In this document: piece after piece, positions 9,214-17,710 of the stretch | How positions within the stretch are numbered: position 1 is the first letter of the stretch | Layout of the letters: every line of letters starts with the position of its first letter | Assembly (NCBI GenBank): GCA_942490855.1 | Contig: CALNYS010000004.1 | Span: 868,001 to 932,000, forward strand | DNA from: CALNYS01 sp942490855 | GTDB taxonomy: Bacteria > Planctomycetota > Phycisphaerae > Phycisphaerales > UBA1924 | Direction of reading: 5' to 3' | Length of the DNA stretch: 64,000 bases | Made by a program: the position numbers and the translations under genes | The notes under the pieces: generated by a model | The model's input: only the letters and a program-made list of their open reading frames with translations | The model's database searches: none | What the model was told of the DNA's origin: nothing

Positions 9214-9836
9214 GCCGGCGCCGGGCCATGACGCTCATCGAGCTGCTCGTCTCGCTCGCGCTGCTGGGGATGCTCGCGGCGCTCGCGGCGATGATGTGGG
9301 GGCAGCTCCGCGGCTGGGGCGACGACACCGACCGCGCGAGCGACGCCCTCCGCCCCCACCGGGTCCACCTCCTGCTCGCGCAGCAGTGGAACACCCGCGC
9401 CCCCGCCGGCGACCAGGAGCTCCCCGGGCGCCCCCGAGGCGACGCCGCCGGGCTGTCCTTCGTCACCCTCCACCCCATCCGTCACCCGGGGTGGCCCGTG
9501 GTCGAGGCCAGCTACCGGATCGACCCCGCCACGCCCGAGCACGAGGCGCGCCTGCTCTATGAAGAGACCCGCTACGGCCCGCAGATGGAAACGGTCCCCG
9601 GCGCACACGACGACGAACCGATCGTCCTGCTCGAGAACCTCTCCGGCGCGGAGATCCGGTTCCGTGCGCGCGTGACCAGCGAACACCGGGGCGAGACAGT
9701 CGTCGAAGAAATATGGCTGAGCTCCATCGGCGCCGACAGCGACGACGACGAGATCGAGCTGCTCTACGCCGAGCTGAGCGCTTCCGCGAAAGGAGAGGAC
9801 ATCCGATGGGTCGGGATCGTCGAGCTTTCGCACTGA
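9210..9836 (+). CDS. gspJ: type II secretion minor pseudopilin, GspJ-like
   Basis: ATG 9210 overlaps the gspI stop (ATGA) and gives 208 residues; a GTG at 9201 is a less likely start. The prepilin motif MTLIELLVSLALLGMLAALA is followed by a large globular domain, the usual size for GspJ. The acidic stretch DSDDDEIELLYAEL lies near the C-terminus. GspI, J and K form the tip trimer of the pseudopilus, and the three are adjacent here. The reading frame overlaps gspK by 31 bases, so the two are probably translationally coupled. Confidence 0.72.
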   Translation: MSRRRAMTLIELLVSLALLGMLAALAAMMWGQLRGWGDDTDRASDALRPHRVHLLLAQQWNTRAPAGDQELPGRPRGDAAGLSFVTLHPIRHPGWPVVEASYRIDPATPEHEARLLYEETRYGPQMETVPGAHDDEPIVLLENLSGAEIRFRARVTSEHRGETVVEEIWLSSIGADSDDDEIELLYAELSASAKGEDIRWVGIVELSH

Positions 9837-10870
9837 TGACGGCGCTGATCACCGCGTCGGCCGTCTTCGCCGCCGCGCTGAGCCTGGCGGCGCTGTCGCG
9901 ATCGGCCGTGATCGAATCGGGCGCGCTGACCCGTTCGATCGAAGCCGAGCTGCGCGCGCGCACCGCGGCCGCCCGCGTCGTCGCCGGCGTGGTCGGCGAG
10001 GCCGTGTCCCAGTCTGGCGAGCCCGGCGCAGAAGATCCGAGCGAGCCCGACGGCCCCGAGATCGACACCGACGAGTTGCCCGAGATGCCCGAGTTCATGC
10101 GCGAGTTCCTCGAGGAGTACCTCGACGATCCCGCCGAGGAAGAGGACGAAGAGGGCAACGTCGTCCCCAAAAGCCAACGCCGCTCGAGCGCCGAACGCGG
10201 CGTGCGCCGGCTCCGCGCCCGGGGGCTGCCGGCGCGCAGCGTCGCGGTCGTCGTGGACGGCGTCCCGCTCCGCGTCACGATGACCGACGCGCTGGGCGTC
10301 GTGAACGTGAACCGCGCGACGCTCGAAGAACTCGCGGCGCTCTTCGAGGGCGTCGGCGCCGAGCCGTACGACGCCGAGTCAATCGCGGCTCAGCTCATCG
10401 ACTACCGCGACGCCGACGACTTCGTCACCCCCCGCGGCGCCGAGAACGCCGACTACCTCCGCCGAGGGCTGGTGATCCGCAACGCGTCGCTCGAAGCGGT
10501 CGAGGAACTCCTGTACCTCGCGTCGATGACGCCCGACATCTTCAGCAGGGTCCGCCCGCTCGTGACCGTCCACGGCGACGGCAAGCTGCACGCCCCGAGC
10601 GCCCCCGAGGCCGCCCTCGCCGTCGTCCCGGGTGTCGGCGCGTCGGGCGCGAGAGCGATCGTCGCGCTGCGGGAAGCCGGCACGCTTGACGCGGAGTCTT
10701 TACGGGACGCCCTCTCGCTGTTTGCGGGAGAGGCCGCCTCGCGGTTCCGCTTCGAGCCTTCCCCTGTGATCCGAGTCAGGATCGAGCCCGAGGGCGACGG
10801 CCCGGTGTTCACCGCGACCGCGGCGGTGACAGATCAGGGGGTACGCTGGGGCCCCTTCGAGCAGGAATGA
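9806..10870 (+). CDS. gspK: type II secretion tip pseudopilin, GspK-like
   Basis: ATG 9806, with AAAGGAGAGG upstream, gives 354 residues and lies inside the end of gspJ. The N-terminus (AFALMTALITASAVFAAALS) is a hydrophobic helix lacking the Glu at +5, as is normal for GspK. An acidic low-complexity insert (about 70-115) is followed by the GspK-type region with VVDGVPLRVTMTDALGVVNVN and helix-hairpin-helix-like segments (LEELAALFEGVG; VPGVGASGARAIVALREAG). GspK caps the pseudopilus and helps substrate loading. The HhH resemblance to ComEA-type modules is a known GspK feature. Confidence 0.8.
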   Translation: MGRDRRAFALMTALITASAVFAAALSLAALSRSAVIESGALTRSIEAELRARTAAARVVAGVVGEAVSQSGEPGAEDPSEPDGPEIDTDELPEMPEFMREFLEEYLDDPAEEEDEEGNVVPKSQRRSSAERGVRRLRARGLPARSVAVVVDGVPLRVTMTDALGVVNVNRATLEELAALFEGVGAEPYDAESIAAQLIDYRDADDFVTPRGAENADYLRRGLVIRNASLEAVEELLYLASMTPDIFSRVRPLVTVHGDGKLHAPSAPEAALAVVPGVGASGARAIVALREAGTLDAESLRDALSLFAGEAASRFRFEPSPVIRVRIEPEGDGPVFTATAAVTDQGVRWGPFEQE

Positions 10871-10883
10871 GGACCGCGAACCG

Positions 10884-12077
10884 ATGCCGATTCTAACCAC
10901 CACCATCCTCAGCGCGTTCCCGCACGCCGACACTGTGGCCCTCGCGCTCGTCGAGCTCGGGCCCCGCTCGGTGCGCACGCTCGCGGTGGACACGCTCGCG
11001 AGCGCCGATGCCGCGACTCCCGACCTCATCTCCGCCGCGGCCGCACGCCTCACCGGCGGGCGCACGGTGAGCGAGATCGTCGTGGTCGCGCCCGCGGAAT
11101 GGTGCGCCACGCGGGAGATAGGTATCTCCCCCAGCGACTGGCGTTCGACCCGCGCGGGCGTGATGGAATCCCTGGAAGACCTCGTCCCAGTGGCGTCAGA
11201 AGACGCGATGGTCGGGCTCCTCGGGCTGCATGACGCCGACGAATCCTGCACGCGCGGGGCGATCGTCGTGGCGCGGCGCGAGCAGGTCGAGCCCGTCCTC
11301 GCGGCTCTGCGCTCGGCCGCCCCCGGCGCGCACGAGACGGTCGTTTCGTCCACGATGGCCGCGCTGGGGCTCGGTCTTAGCGCGGAGCCCGCGGTGCGCG
11401 TGGTCGAGCCCGGCGGCGTCGCCGACTCGTCGCTCGTCCTGCGATACGGCCTCCCTTCGGCGCTCGACGCGCCGCCCGCGCCCGGGGAGCTGTCGCGGCG
11501 CATCGGCGAGGACATCCCCGCGACCGCCCTCGCGACGGCCGCCGTCGCCGCGCGGCGTGCCGCCCCCGCGTCCTACGCGCCGCTCCTCGGACGCCCGGCG
11601 CGTCGCTGGACCCGCTACGCGCTGCCCGCCGGGCTCGTCGCGGCCGCGGCCCTGATGATCGCCGCCTCCCCGCTGGTGTGGAACTCCCGCCTCGACGCCG
11701 GCGCCGAGAACGCCCGGGTCGAACGGGTCGGGCTGCGGGACGCGTTCGACGCCGCGCAACGAACCCGCACCGAAGCCGAGCGCTACGCCGCGCTGTGCGG
11801 CGCCTTTGACGACGCGACCTCCGGCTGGCACAGCGTCGTCCCGACCCTGCGCGACGCCATCGGCGCGCTCGAAGACAGCGGGCACCTGTACCGTCTCTCG
11901 TACGATTCCAAACGGGTCGTGCTGACCGGGGAATCCGCCGACCCCGGCGCCGTCCTCGAACGCCTCGAATCCGCGGGCACGCTCAGCGGCGCCCGCTCGA
12001 CCACGCCCATGACGCCGTCGCCGACCGACCCGTCCCTCCGCGTCTTTACCTTCTCCGCCGAGGAGGCCCCGCGATGA
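10884..12077 (+). CDS. gspL: type II secretion inner-membrane protein, GspL-like
   Basis: ATG 10884 gives 397 residues. The first 240 or so residues form a cytoplasmic actin-like domain (VALALVELG, VSEIVVVAPAEWC, VVSSTMAALGLGL). A single transmembrane helix follows (about 250-268, LPAGLVAAAALMIAASPLVW), and then a periplasmic ferredoxin-like part. This architecture matches GspL, which recruits GspE to the membrane. Sequence conservation is low, so the assignment depends on topology and on its position before gspM. Its stop overlaps gspM (ATGA). Confidence 0.7.
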   Translation: MPILTTTILSAFPHADTVALALVELGPRSVRTLAVDTLASADAATPDLISAAAARLTGGRTVSEIVVVAPAEWCATREIGISPSDWRSTRAGVMESLEDLVPVASEDAMVGLLGLHDADESCTRGAIVVARREQVEPVLAALRSAAPGAHETVVSSTMAALGLGLSAEPAVRVVEPGGVADSSLVLRYGLPSALDAPPAPGELSRRIGEDIPATALATAAVAARRAAPASYAPLLGRPARRWTRYALPAGLVAAAALMIAASPLVWNSRLDAGAENARVERVGLRDAFDAAQRTRTEAERYAALCGAFDDATSGWHSVVPTLRDAIGALEDSGHLYRLSYDSKRVVLTGESADPGAVLERLESAGTLSGARSTTPMTPSPTDPSLRVFTFSAEEAPR

Positions 12078-12667
12078 ACGCCGACGCCAAGCGAACAACG
12101 ATCCTTCTCGCGGTGCTGGTCGGCGTCGCGGCGCTCGTGATCATCGACAAGTCCTCCGGCGGAGCCGGCGACGACGAAGCCTCCGCCGGGAACGCCGAGC
12201 TCTACCGCGCCGAGGCAGCGCTCCTGGCCGAGACCCGCGCCGTCGCGGACTCCCAGCCCGAGTGGGAGGCCGAGGCCGAGGCGCTGCGCCGCGCCTGGGA
12301 CGACCGGCGCGCCAGGATGATCGCCGCCCCGAGCGCCGAGATCGCCGCGGCCCGCCTCCGCGCGATGATCGAGCAGCTCCTCCTCGACGAGGGGCTGACG
12401 CTCGCAACCTCAGAAACGCTCCCCTCTGTTGCCGCGGGTGAGAGCGGCGAGGTCATGCTCGTGGGCCTCTCGCTGAGCTTCGACGCGCGCGACGCCGCTC
12501 CCGTCTATCGCATCCTCGACCGCGTTGAACACCTGCCGGGCGCCGCGTCGCGCATCGAATCGGTCGCGCTGCGCGGGCCCGGGCGCATGGGCGGCGCCGG
12601 GCGGCTCGGCGCGACGATCCGTGTGCGCGCCGTCGCGCACCTGACGGGAGGCCGCAACCGTGGCTGA
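12074..12667 (+). CDS. gspM: type II secretion inner-membrane protein, GspM-like
   Basis: ATG 12074 gives 197 residues. There is a short cytoplasmic N-terminus, one transmembrane helix (about 9-25, LLAVLVGVAALVII) and a Glu/Ala/Arg-rich helical stretch likely to form a coiled coil (about 40-105). A small C-terminal alpha-beta domain follows with LSLSFDARDAAPVYRILDRVE, as in PilO/GspM. This is the standard GspM topology, a GspL partner in the platform. The end overlaps the next gene by eight bases. Confidence 0.68.
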   Translation: MNADAKRTTILLAVLVGVAALVIIDKSSGGAGDDEASAGNAELYRAEAALLAETRAVADSQPEWEAEAEALRRAWDDRRARMIAAPSAEIAAARLRAMIEQLLLDEGLTLATSETLPSVAAGESGEVMLVGLSLSFDARDAAPVYRILDRVEHLPGAASRIESVALRGPGRMGGAGRLGATIRVRAVAHLTGGRNRG

Positions 12668-13661
12668 AACAACGAACGCACGAACCAGCGTCACGACCGC
12701 GGGCCAGCGCCTCAAACGAAGGGAGAAGCGCACCGGCGCGATCGCGCTCGGAGCGCTCGTCCTCGGTGGCGGCGTCCTCGCGATTGCCGCCTTCCGCCCG
12801 CTGCCCGCCCCGACCATCGCCGGTCCCCCCGTGCTCCCCGCGATCACCCCGCCCGGCGCGCTCGGCGATCCGATCGACGCCCGCGAGACGCGCCTGAGCA
12901 CGCTCGCCCGCTCCGGCAACGTGTTCGCGCCGGACCGCCTCGCGTGGGCCGAAGACGATCCCCCGGAAGAGACCGACGAGACCGTCGAGAACGAGGCACC
13001 CGACGTGACGATCGCGGATTCGACGTCCCCGCTCCCGGCGATCATCACGCTCACCGAGCGCCCCACCGCCGCCGCGAAGAAATCACGCGACTCGCTGGAG
13101 CTCATGGGCGTCTTCGAATCGGGCGACAACCGCTTCGCGATGATCCGCGGCGGGGAGACCGATCGTCGCAAGGACGTCGAGTTCTACCGCGAGGACGACG
13201 TGTTCCTCTCAGACACCTGGCGCGTGATGCGCATCCTCCCCGCGCACGACCGCGTGATCATCGAGCACCTCGGGCAGGGGGACATCCTCGCGCTGACGAT
13301 GTACGACAGCGAGATGCCCTCTGTCGCGGCGGTCGAGCCGTCCGCGACGGCGCCAGCTGGGACCGGGAACGCCGCGGCGGACGCGGCCCGCGCCGACTTG
13401 CTCAACGCCGGGATCGCGCAGGAAGAAGTAGACGACGTGTTCGAGATGCTCGCGGCGCTCGAGAACAAAAAGAGCGACGGCACGCCTCCTGACGAGGGCG
13501 AGCCGGTCGCCGCGACGCCTGAACAGTCTCCGCCCGCACCCGCGAGAGGCGGCGCGCCGAAAGAGATGCCAAGCGAACTCGCCGGCCTGCTTCGTTCGAT
13601 GATCATGGACGCGCAGAAGAGCCGCGCAAAGCCCGCCGACGGCGCGGAAACGCCGGGCTGA
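12660..13661 (+). CDS. GspC/PilP-like inner-membrane linker protein
   Basis: GTG 12660 gives 333 residues. There is one transmembrane segment near residues 25-45 (GAIALGALVLGGGVLAIAAF), a Pro-rich linker, and a compact beta domain around residues 138-220 (LELMGVFESGDNRFAMIRGG, then VEFYREDDVF and RVIIEHL). That domain resembles the homology region by which GspC and PilP bind the secretin. The C-terminal 110 residues are low-complexity and Pro/Ala-rich. By position and topology it should connect the platform to GspD, but being last in the operon is unusual for gspC. It ends 6 bases from the convergent pilB with no terminator visible between them. Confidence 0.6.
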   Translation: MAETTNARTSVTTAGQRLKRREKRTGAIALGALVLGGGVLAIAAFRPLPAPTIAGPPVLPAITPPGALGDPIDARETRLSTLARSGNVFAPDRLAWAEDDPPEETDETVENEAPDVTIADSTSPLPAIITLTERPTAAAKKSRDSLELMGVFESGDNRFAMIRGGETDRRKDVEFYREDDVFLSDTWRVMRILPAHDRVIIEHLGQGDILALTMYDSEMPSVAAVEPSATAPAGTGNAAADAARADLLNAGIAQEEVDDVFEMLAALENKKSDGTPPDEGEPVAATPEQSPPAPARGGAPKEMPSELAGLLRSMIMDAQKSRAKPADGAETPG

Positions 13662-13667
13662 TCCGGA

Positions 13668-15584
13668 CTAGTGCGACTCGGTGACGCGCAGGACTTCCTG
13701 CACCGTCGTGAGCCCCTGCGACGCCTTGTTGAGCCCGTCCGTGCGGAGCGGGGTCATGCCGCGCTCGATGCACATACGCCGGAACTCACTGACGTTCGGG
13801 TTGCGGGCGATCACGTCCCGGATGCTGTCGTCGACGACGAGGAGCTCGTAGATGCCGACGCGACCGGCGTACCCGGTGTTGCGGCACTTGTCGCAGCCCT
13901 CGCCCTGCCAGAGCGTCACGCCGTGCATGCCGTTGAGCTCGAGGAACTCTGACATCTCGTCGGTCGGCGTGGTTTCTGCCTTGCACTTGTCGCACACGCG
14001 CCGCACCAGGCGCTGAGCGAGCACCCCGTTGACCGCGGCGCCGACAAGAAAAGGCTCGAGACCGATGTTGATAAGACGCGTCACCGACCCCGGCGCGTCG
14101 TTGGTGTGCAGCGTCGAGAGCACAAGGTGCCCCGTCAGCGACGCCTGCACCGCGATGTGCGCCGTCTCGTGGTCGCGGATCTCACCGACGAGGATGACGT
14201 CGGGGTCCTGACGCAGCAGCGCGCGGAGCGCCGCACCGAACGACATCCCGATCTTGTCGTGCGTCTGCGTCTGCGTGATCCCGTCGAGGTGGTACTCGAT
14301 GGGGTCTTCCACGGTTGAGATGTTCAGCTTCTGCTTATCGAGCGAGCGAAGCGACGAGTACAGCGTCGTCGTCTTACCTGAGCCGGTCGGCCCCGTGACG
14401 AGCACGATCCCGTTCGGCTCGGCGATCTGGTGCTTCCAGATCGCGAGGGTCTGATCGTCGAACCCGAGCTGGTCGAGCGTCACGTTGATGCTGCGCGTGT
14501 CGAGAATACGCATCACGGTCTTCTCGCCCGCCGCGCACGGGAGCGTCGAGACACGCAGGTCGAGCTTGCGTCCCTGCACCACGCATCGGATGCGCCCGTC
14601 CTGCGGCAAGCGGCGCTCCGAGATGTCCAGGTTGCCCATGATCTTCAGACGAGACGTGATCGCCGCCGCCATCGTGCGCGGCGGGTTCATCATCTCGTAC
14701 AGCACGCCGTCGATACGGAAGCGGACCTTGAGCTTGTCCTCGCCGGGCTCGATGTGGATATCACTGGCGCCCTCCTTGACCGCGGTCTGGAGGATGTAGT
14801 TCACGTACCGGATAACGGGCGACTCGCCCGCCTCCTTCTCGAGATCGACGGAGTCCACCGACGCGGACGACAGCTGGACGTCGTCCTCCTCGATGTCGCC
14901 GATGTCGCCGAGGATCTCTTCGAGGTTCAGATCCTCGGTCTCGGTCTCGCCGTAGTGCTCGAGGATCGCCGAGAGATCGCTCGGCGTGATGATGAGCAGC
15001 TTCGTCGAGCTCGCGCCCAACCGGCGGCGCACGTCATCGACGAGGAAGATGTCATCGGGGCGCACAACGCCCAGGACTAGCCGCCCGCCGGCTTTGGAGA
15101 TCGGGAGCAGCCGGTGCTTCTTGCAGAACGCGGGCGTGAGGCGCTGGATCAGCGTGCCGTCGACGGCCTCGTCGGGTGTTTCCAGGTCGAGCTGGTGGAA
15201 CGTCAGACGGTGAAGCTCGGCGACCACCCGCTGCACGCCGGTCTGGTCGGCTTCCATCTCCATCAGCACGTCGGGCAGGCTGGCGCCCGGGCTCTGCTTG
15301 ATGACGTTCAGCGCATTGGTGAGCTGCGCGGCCGTGACCGCCTCGCGCTCGACGAGCATCTCCGCGAGCTCGTCGCGAGCGTTCCCCGTCGGCGCGTGCT
15401 CGGCGTCAGCTTCGTAGATCGTGCGCAGCGCATCGGGGCGTGGGCGCTGTTCGCCCCCGGCGTCGTCCCCGGGGCGCTCGCCCCCGTCGCCGGCGGACTG
15501 GTCCGGGGCGTCTTCGGGAGTGCCGGGACGCCGCGAGAACGATTCGAGATCATGTAGCAGCTTGTCGAGATTCGCCTTCGCCAC
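13668..15584 (-). CDS. pilB: type IV pilus assembly ATPase PilB
   Basis: GTG at 15584 gives 638 residues. An N-terminal MshEN-type domain (about 70-240) precedes the motor. Motor motifs are EGASDIHIEPG, ERRLPQDGRI, the Walker A GPTGSGKTTT near residue 395, the Asp box VEDPIEYH, Walker B DPDVILVGEIRD, the His box LSTLHTNDA and two CxxC pairs (CDKC twice) of the zinc-binding domain. PilB extends type IV pili from the cytoplasmic face. It is the last gene of a minus-strand pilM-N-O-P-like-B cluster and is distinct from gspE. The first 60 residues are acidic and disordered. Confidence 0.92.
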   Translation of the reverse strand: MAKANLDKLLHDLESFSRRPGTPEDAPDQSAGDGGERPGDDAGGEQRPRPDALRTIYEADAEHAPTGNARDELAEMLVEREAVTAAQLTNALNVIKQSPGASLPDVLMEMEADQTGVQRVVAELHRLTFHQLDLETPDEAVDGTLIQRLTPAFCKKHRLLPISKAGGRLVLGVVRPDDIFLVDDVRRRLGASSTKLLIITPSDLSAILEHYGETETEDLNLEEILGDIGDIEEDDVQLSSASVDSVDLEKEAGESPVIRYVNYILQTAVKEGASDIHIEPGEDKLKVRFRIDGVLYEMMNPPRTMAAAITSRLKIMGNLDISERRLPQDGRIRCVVQGRKLDLRVSTLPCAAGEKTVMRILDTRSINVTLDQLGFDDQTLAIWKHQIAEPNGIVLVTGPTGSGKTTTLYSSLRSLDKQKLNISTVEDPIEYHLDGITQTQTHDKIGMSFGAALRALLRQDPDVILVGEIRDHETAHIAVQASLTGHLVLSTLHTNDAPGSVTRLINIGLEPFLVGAAVNGVLAQRLVRRVCDKCKAETTPTDEMSEFLELNGMHGVTLWQGEGCDKCRNTGYAGRVGIYELLVVDDSIRDVIARNPNVSEFRRMCIERGMTPLRTDGLNKASQGLTTVQEVLRVTESH

Positions 15585-15620
15585 GCGTGCGTCTCCGGTT
15601 GGGACTCCGTCGAGATCGAG

Positions 15621-16304
15621 TCAGTTCCCGCTCATGGTGAGCGTGTACTGCCGCCCCTCGGCGCTGAGGTAGACGTTCCGACCGGTGATCTTCTCGACGA
15701 CAAAGACATCGTTGATGATGTCCCCGGGGCGCACCGCGGTGCCGGAGATGCGGGCGATCGGACGCGACCCGCCGATCACGCTGTTGAGCGTCAGCTTGGT
15801 GAACTCACGCTGGAGCGCCGAGTCGCGCTCGGCCTGCATGCGAACGGCGCGCTCCTCGGGGGTTTCCCCGATCACGGCCTCGAACTCACGCTCCTCGACG
15901 TGCTCGGACTTGAGCTCGAACGGCTTGGGCCGCAGCTCCTGGAGTGCAACGTGCGGCAGGGAGTGGTTCGTCAGGTCGCTCAGCACGTCCTCGTAATCGT
16001 TGCCGCCGCTGACCTGCTGCGCGTTCATCGGGTAGTCGATGCTGATGTCGTCGTAGTGAAAGCCCGAGCCGAGGCCGAACTGACGCATCGTGAAGATCGC
16101 CCCGCCGCCCACGAGGGCGACGAGCACCAACACCGCGGCGCCCTGCGGGACCTTCGACGTCGGCCCGGTGTCGATCGCGTCGAATCCCCCGGCGCCGCCC
16201 TCGCCGTTGCTCGTGAGCGTCGAGCGGAGCGGGTCCGCCGCTGCGCCGGAGCCCGACGAGCCGTGCGCGGGCGTGTCTGTTGACGTGTTTTCCATCGGGT
16301 TCAT
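15621..16304 (-). CDS. type IV pilus alignment protein, PilP/GspC-like
   Basis: ATG at 16304 overlaps the pilO stop (ATGA) and gives 227 residues; a longer frame upstream runs inside pilO and is rejected. A disordered Ser/Gly/Thr N-terminus leads to one transmembrane helix (about 53-70, AAVLVLVALVGGGAIF). A helical region and a C-terminal beta domain follow (IARISGTAVRPGDIINDVFV, then YLSAEGRQYTLTM), resembling the PilP/GspC secretin-binding domain. In this position it should link PilM-N-O to the secretin. There is no lipobox, unlike classical PilP. Confidence 0.65.
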   Translation of the reverse strand: MNPMENTSTDTPAHGSSGSGAAADPLRSTLTSNGEGGAGGFDAIDTGPTSKVPQGAAVLVLVALVGGGAIFTMRQFGLGSGFHYDDISIDYPMNAQQVSGGNDYEDVLSDLTNHSLPHVALQELRPKPFELKSEHVEEREFEAVIGETPEERAVRMQAERDSALQREFTKLTLNSVIGGSRPIARISGTAVRPGDIINDVFVVEKITGRNVYLSAEGRQYTLTMSGN

Positions 16305-16855
16305 CCGACGTCCTCCAGGTTCGCCTGCACGGCCGAGAAGTAGATGTTCAAGGTCATCACGGCTTCGACCTTGGACGGGTCCTTGTGCGAGCGCGAGATC
16401 TCGAGCTCCGAGATCTTCGTGATGCGTTCGAGACGCTCGATGTCCTGAAGGAACACGTAGAAGGATTCCCACGCGCCGAGCACGCGGATCTCGAGCGGCT
16501 GCTCGCCGAAGCCCGCCGCGTCGACGGGCTTCTTGGTGACGAACTTCGGGATCTCGAGGTTGTGCCCGTGCGCGATGCTCGCGACATCGTCGAGGACGGA
16601 CTCAACCTCTTTTCCGGTCGGGAGACGCTCCTGCATCAGCTCGATGCCTTCACGGATCGCCTCGTTCTCGGCCTCGAGGTCCTTCGTGCGCGCGGTCGCC
16701 TCGGCGACCTGCTGCAGCGTCTGGTTCTTGAAGTCGATCTCCTGGAGCGCCTCGGCGATCTCCGTGTTCTGCGGGCGGAACAGCGTCCACCACGAAGCGA
16801 TCGGGAACGCCAGAAGGACGAGGAGGAACAGCAGGTCGCGGGGGCCGAACTTCAT
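16301..16855 (-). CDS. pilO: type IV pilus alignment protein PilO
   Basis: ATG at 16855 gives 184 residues. It has one transmembrane helix (about 8-24, LLFLLVLLAFPIASWWTLF), a coiled-coil region (about 28-78, rich in Glu and Gln) and a ferredoxin-like C-terminal domain with LEIRVLGAWESFYVFLQDIE, the hallmark of PilO. PilO pairs with PilN in the periplasm and positions the pilus machine. It starts one base after the pilN stop and overlaps the downstream gene. Confidence 0.85.
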   Translation of the reverse strand: MKFGPRDLLFLLVLLAFPIASWWTLFRPQNTEIAEALQEIDFKNQTLQQVAEATARTKDLEAENEAIREGIELMQERLPTGKEVESVLDDVASIAHGHNLEIPKFVTKKPVDAAGFGEQPLEIRVLGAWESFYVFLQDIERLERITKISELEISRSHKDPSKVEAVMTLNIYFSAVQANLEDVG

Positions 16856-16856
16856 C

Positions 16857-17675
16857 TCAGTTGTCCTCCTGGTTCACGTCGGCGATCGAGCGCAGCTGCG
16901 CGCGGTGCGTCTCTTGCACGTCAAGACCGATGCCCAAATGACGGGCCTGGCTCAGGGTCAGCGGTTCGATCTCGCGGGCGTCGGCGCTCGAGTCGAGCAT
17001 CGCCTCGATGCGGAACTTGTTGACCTCGCGGTCGTCGTCTCGGGTCAGCTCGCTGAACCGAAGCTCCACCCCGCTCAGGAGCGGGCACGACTGGAGCGTC
17101 GAGACATACGAGGCAACGTTGTTGTGCGATTCGGCCACGCCCTGGATCGACAGCGTCGTCATGTACGACGGCGGCTGCGGGCGGGCTTCTTCTTCGGCGT
17201 CGGTCGAGCCGCCCGCGGCGAGCGAACGCGTGCGTGCGGTCGCCGCGCCGCTGGGCTTCACGGGCGTCCGGCGCGCGGCGATCTTCTTGGACTTCAGCGT
17301 CACCTCGGTGAGCGCGACGTTCTCGGGCATGCGGTTGAGCAACTCCGCGAGCACGATCGACCGGGGCGCCCGCTCTTTGAGCGAGGCGGTCAGCGTCGCG
17401 CGGGACAGCATCTCGATCTTCTGCTCCTCGAGACGCTTGAGCTGCTCGATCTCTTTCGCCGCCTGCTGGTAGCGAGAGTTGATCTCTTCCTGCTGCTCCT
17501 GCACGTCCGACCACCGCTGGTTGGTGACAAAGAACGCGCCGAGCACGCCGGTGATGACCACGAAGAACAGCGTCAGGCCGATGACGTTCGTCCGCCGGTC
17601 GTGCTGACGGCTGACGTAGTCCTCGGGTAGGAACGAAGCGCCGTCGCTCGGCCCGGATGACATGAGATTACGCAT
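16857..17675 (-). CDS. pilN: type IV pilus alignment protein PilN-like
   Basis: ATG at 17675 gives 272 residues; the frame is open further upstream but only over pilM antisense-type sequence. The cytoplasmic N-terminus contains FLPEDYV, matching the PilN motif (often NLLPWR or LPEDY) that docks onto PilM. One transmembrane helix (about 31-50), a coiled coil (about 53-95) and a periplasmic domain with an inserted Arg/Ala-rich low-complexity linker (about 130-165) follow. It lies between pilM and pilO, the canonical order. Confidence 0.82.
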   Translation of the reverse strand: MRNLMSSGPSDGASFLPEDYVSRQHDRRTNVIGLTLFFVVITGVLGAFFVTNQRWSDVQEQQEEINSRYQQAAKEIEQLKRLEEQKIEMLSRATLTASLKERAPRSIVLAELLNRMPENVALTEVTLKSKKIAARRTPVKPSGAATARTRSLAAGGSTDAEEEARPQPPSYMTTLSIQGVAESHNNVASYVSTLQSCPLLSGVELRFSELTRDDDREVNKFRIEAMLDSSADAREIEPLTLSQARHLGIGLDVQETHRAQLRSIADVNQEDN

Positions 17676-17710
17676 CAGCGTGTGCTCCTTCTCGCCCGCG
17701 GCGCGGCCGC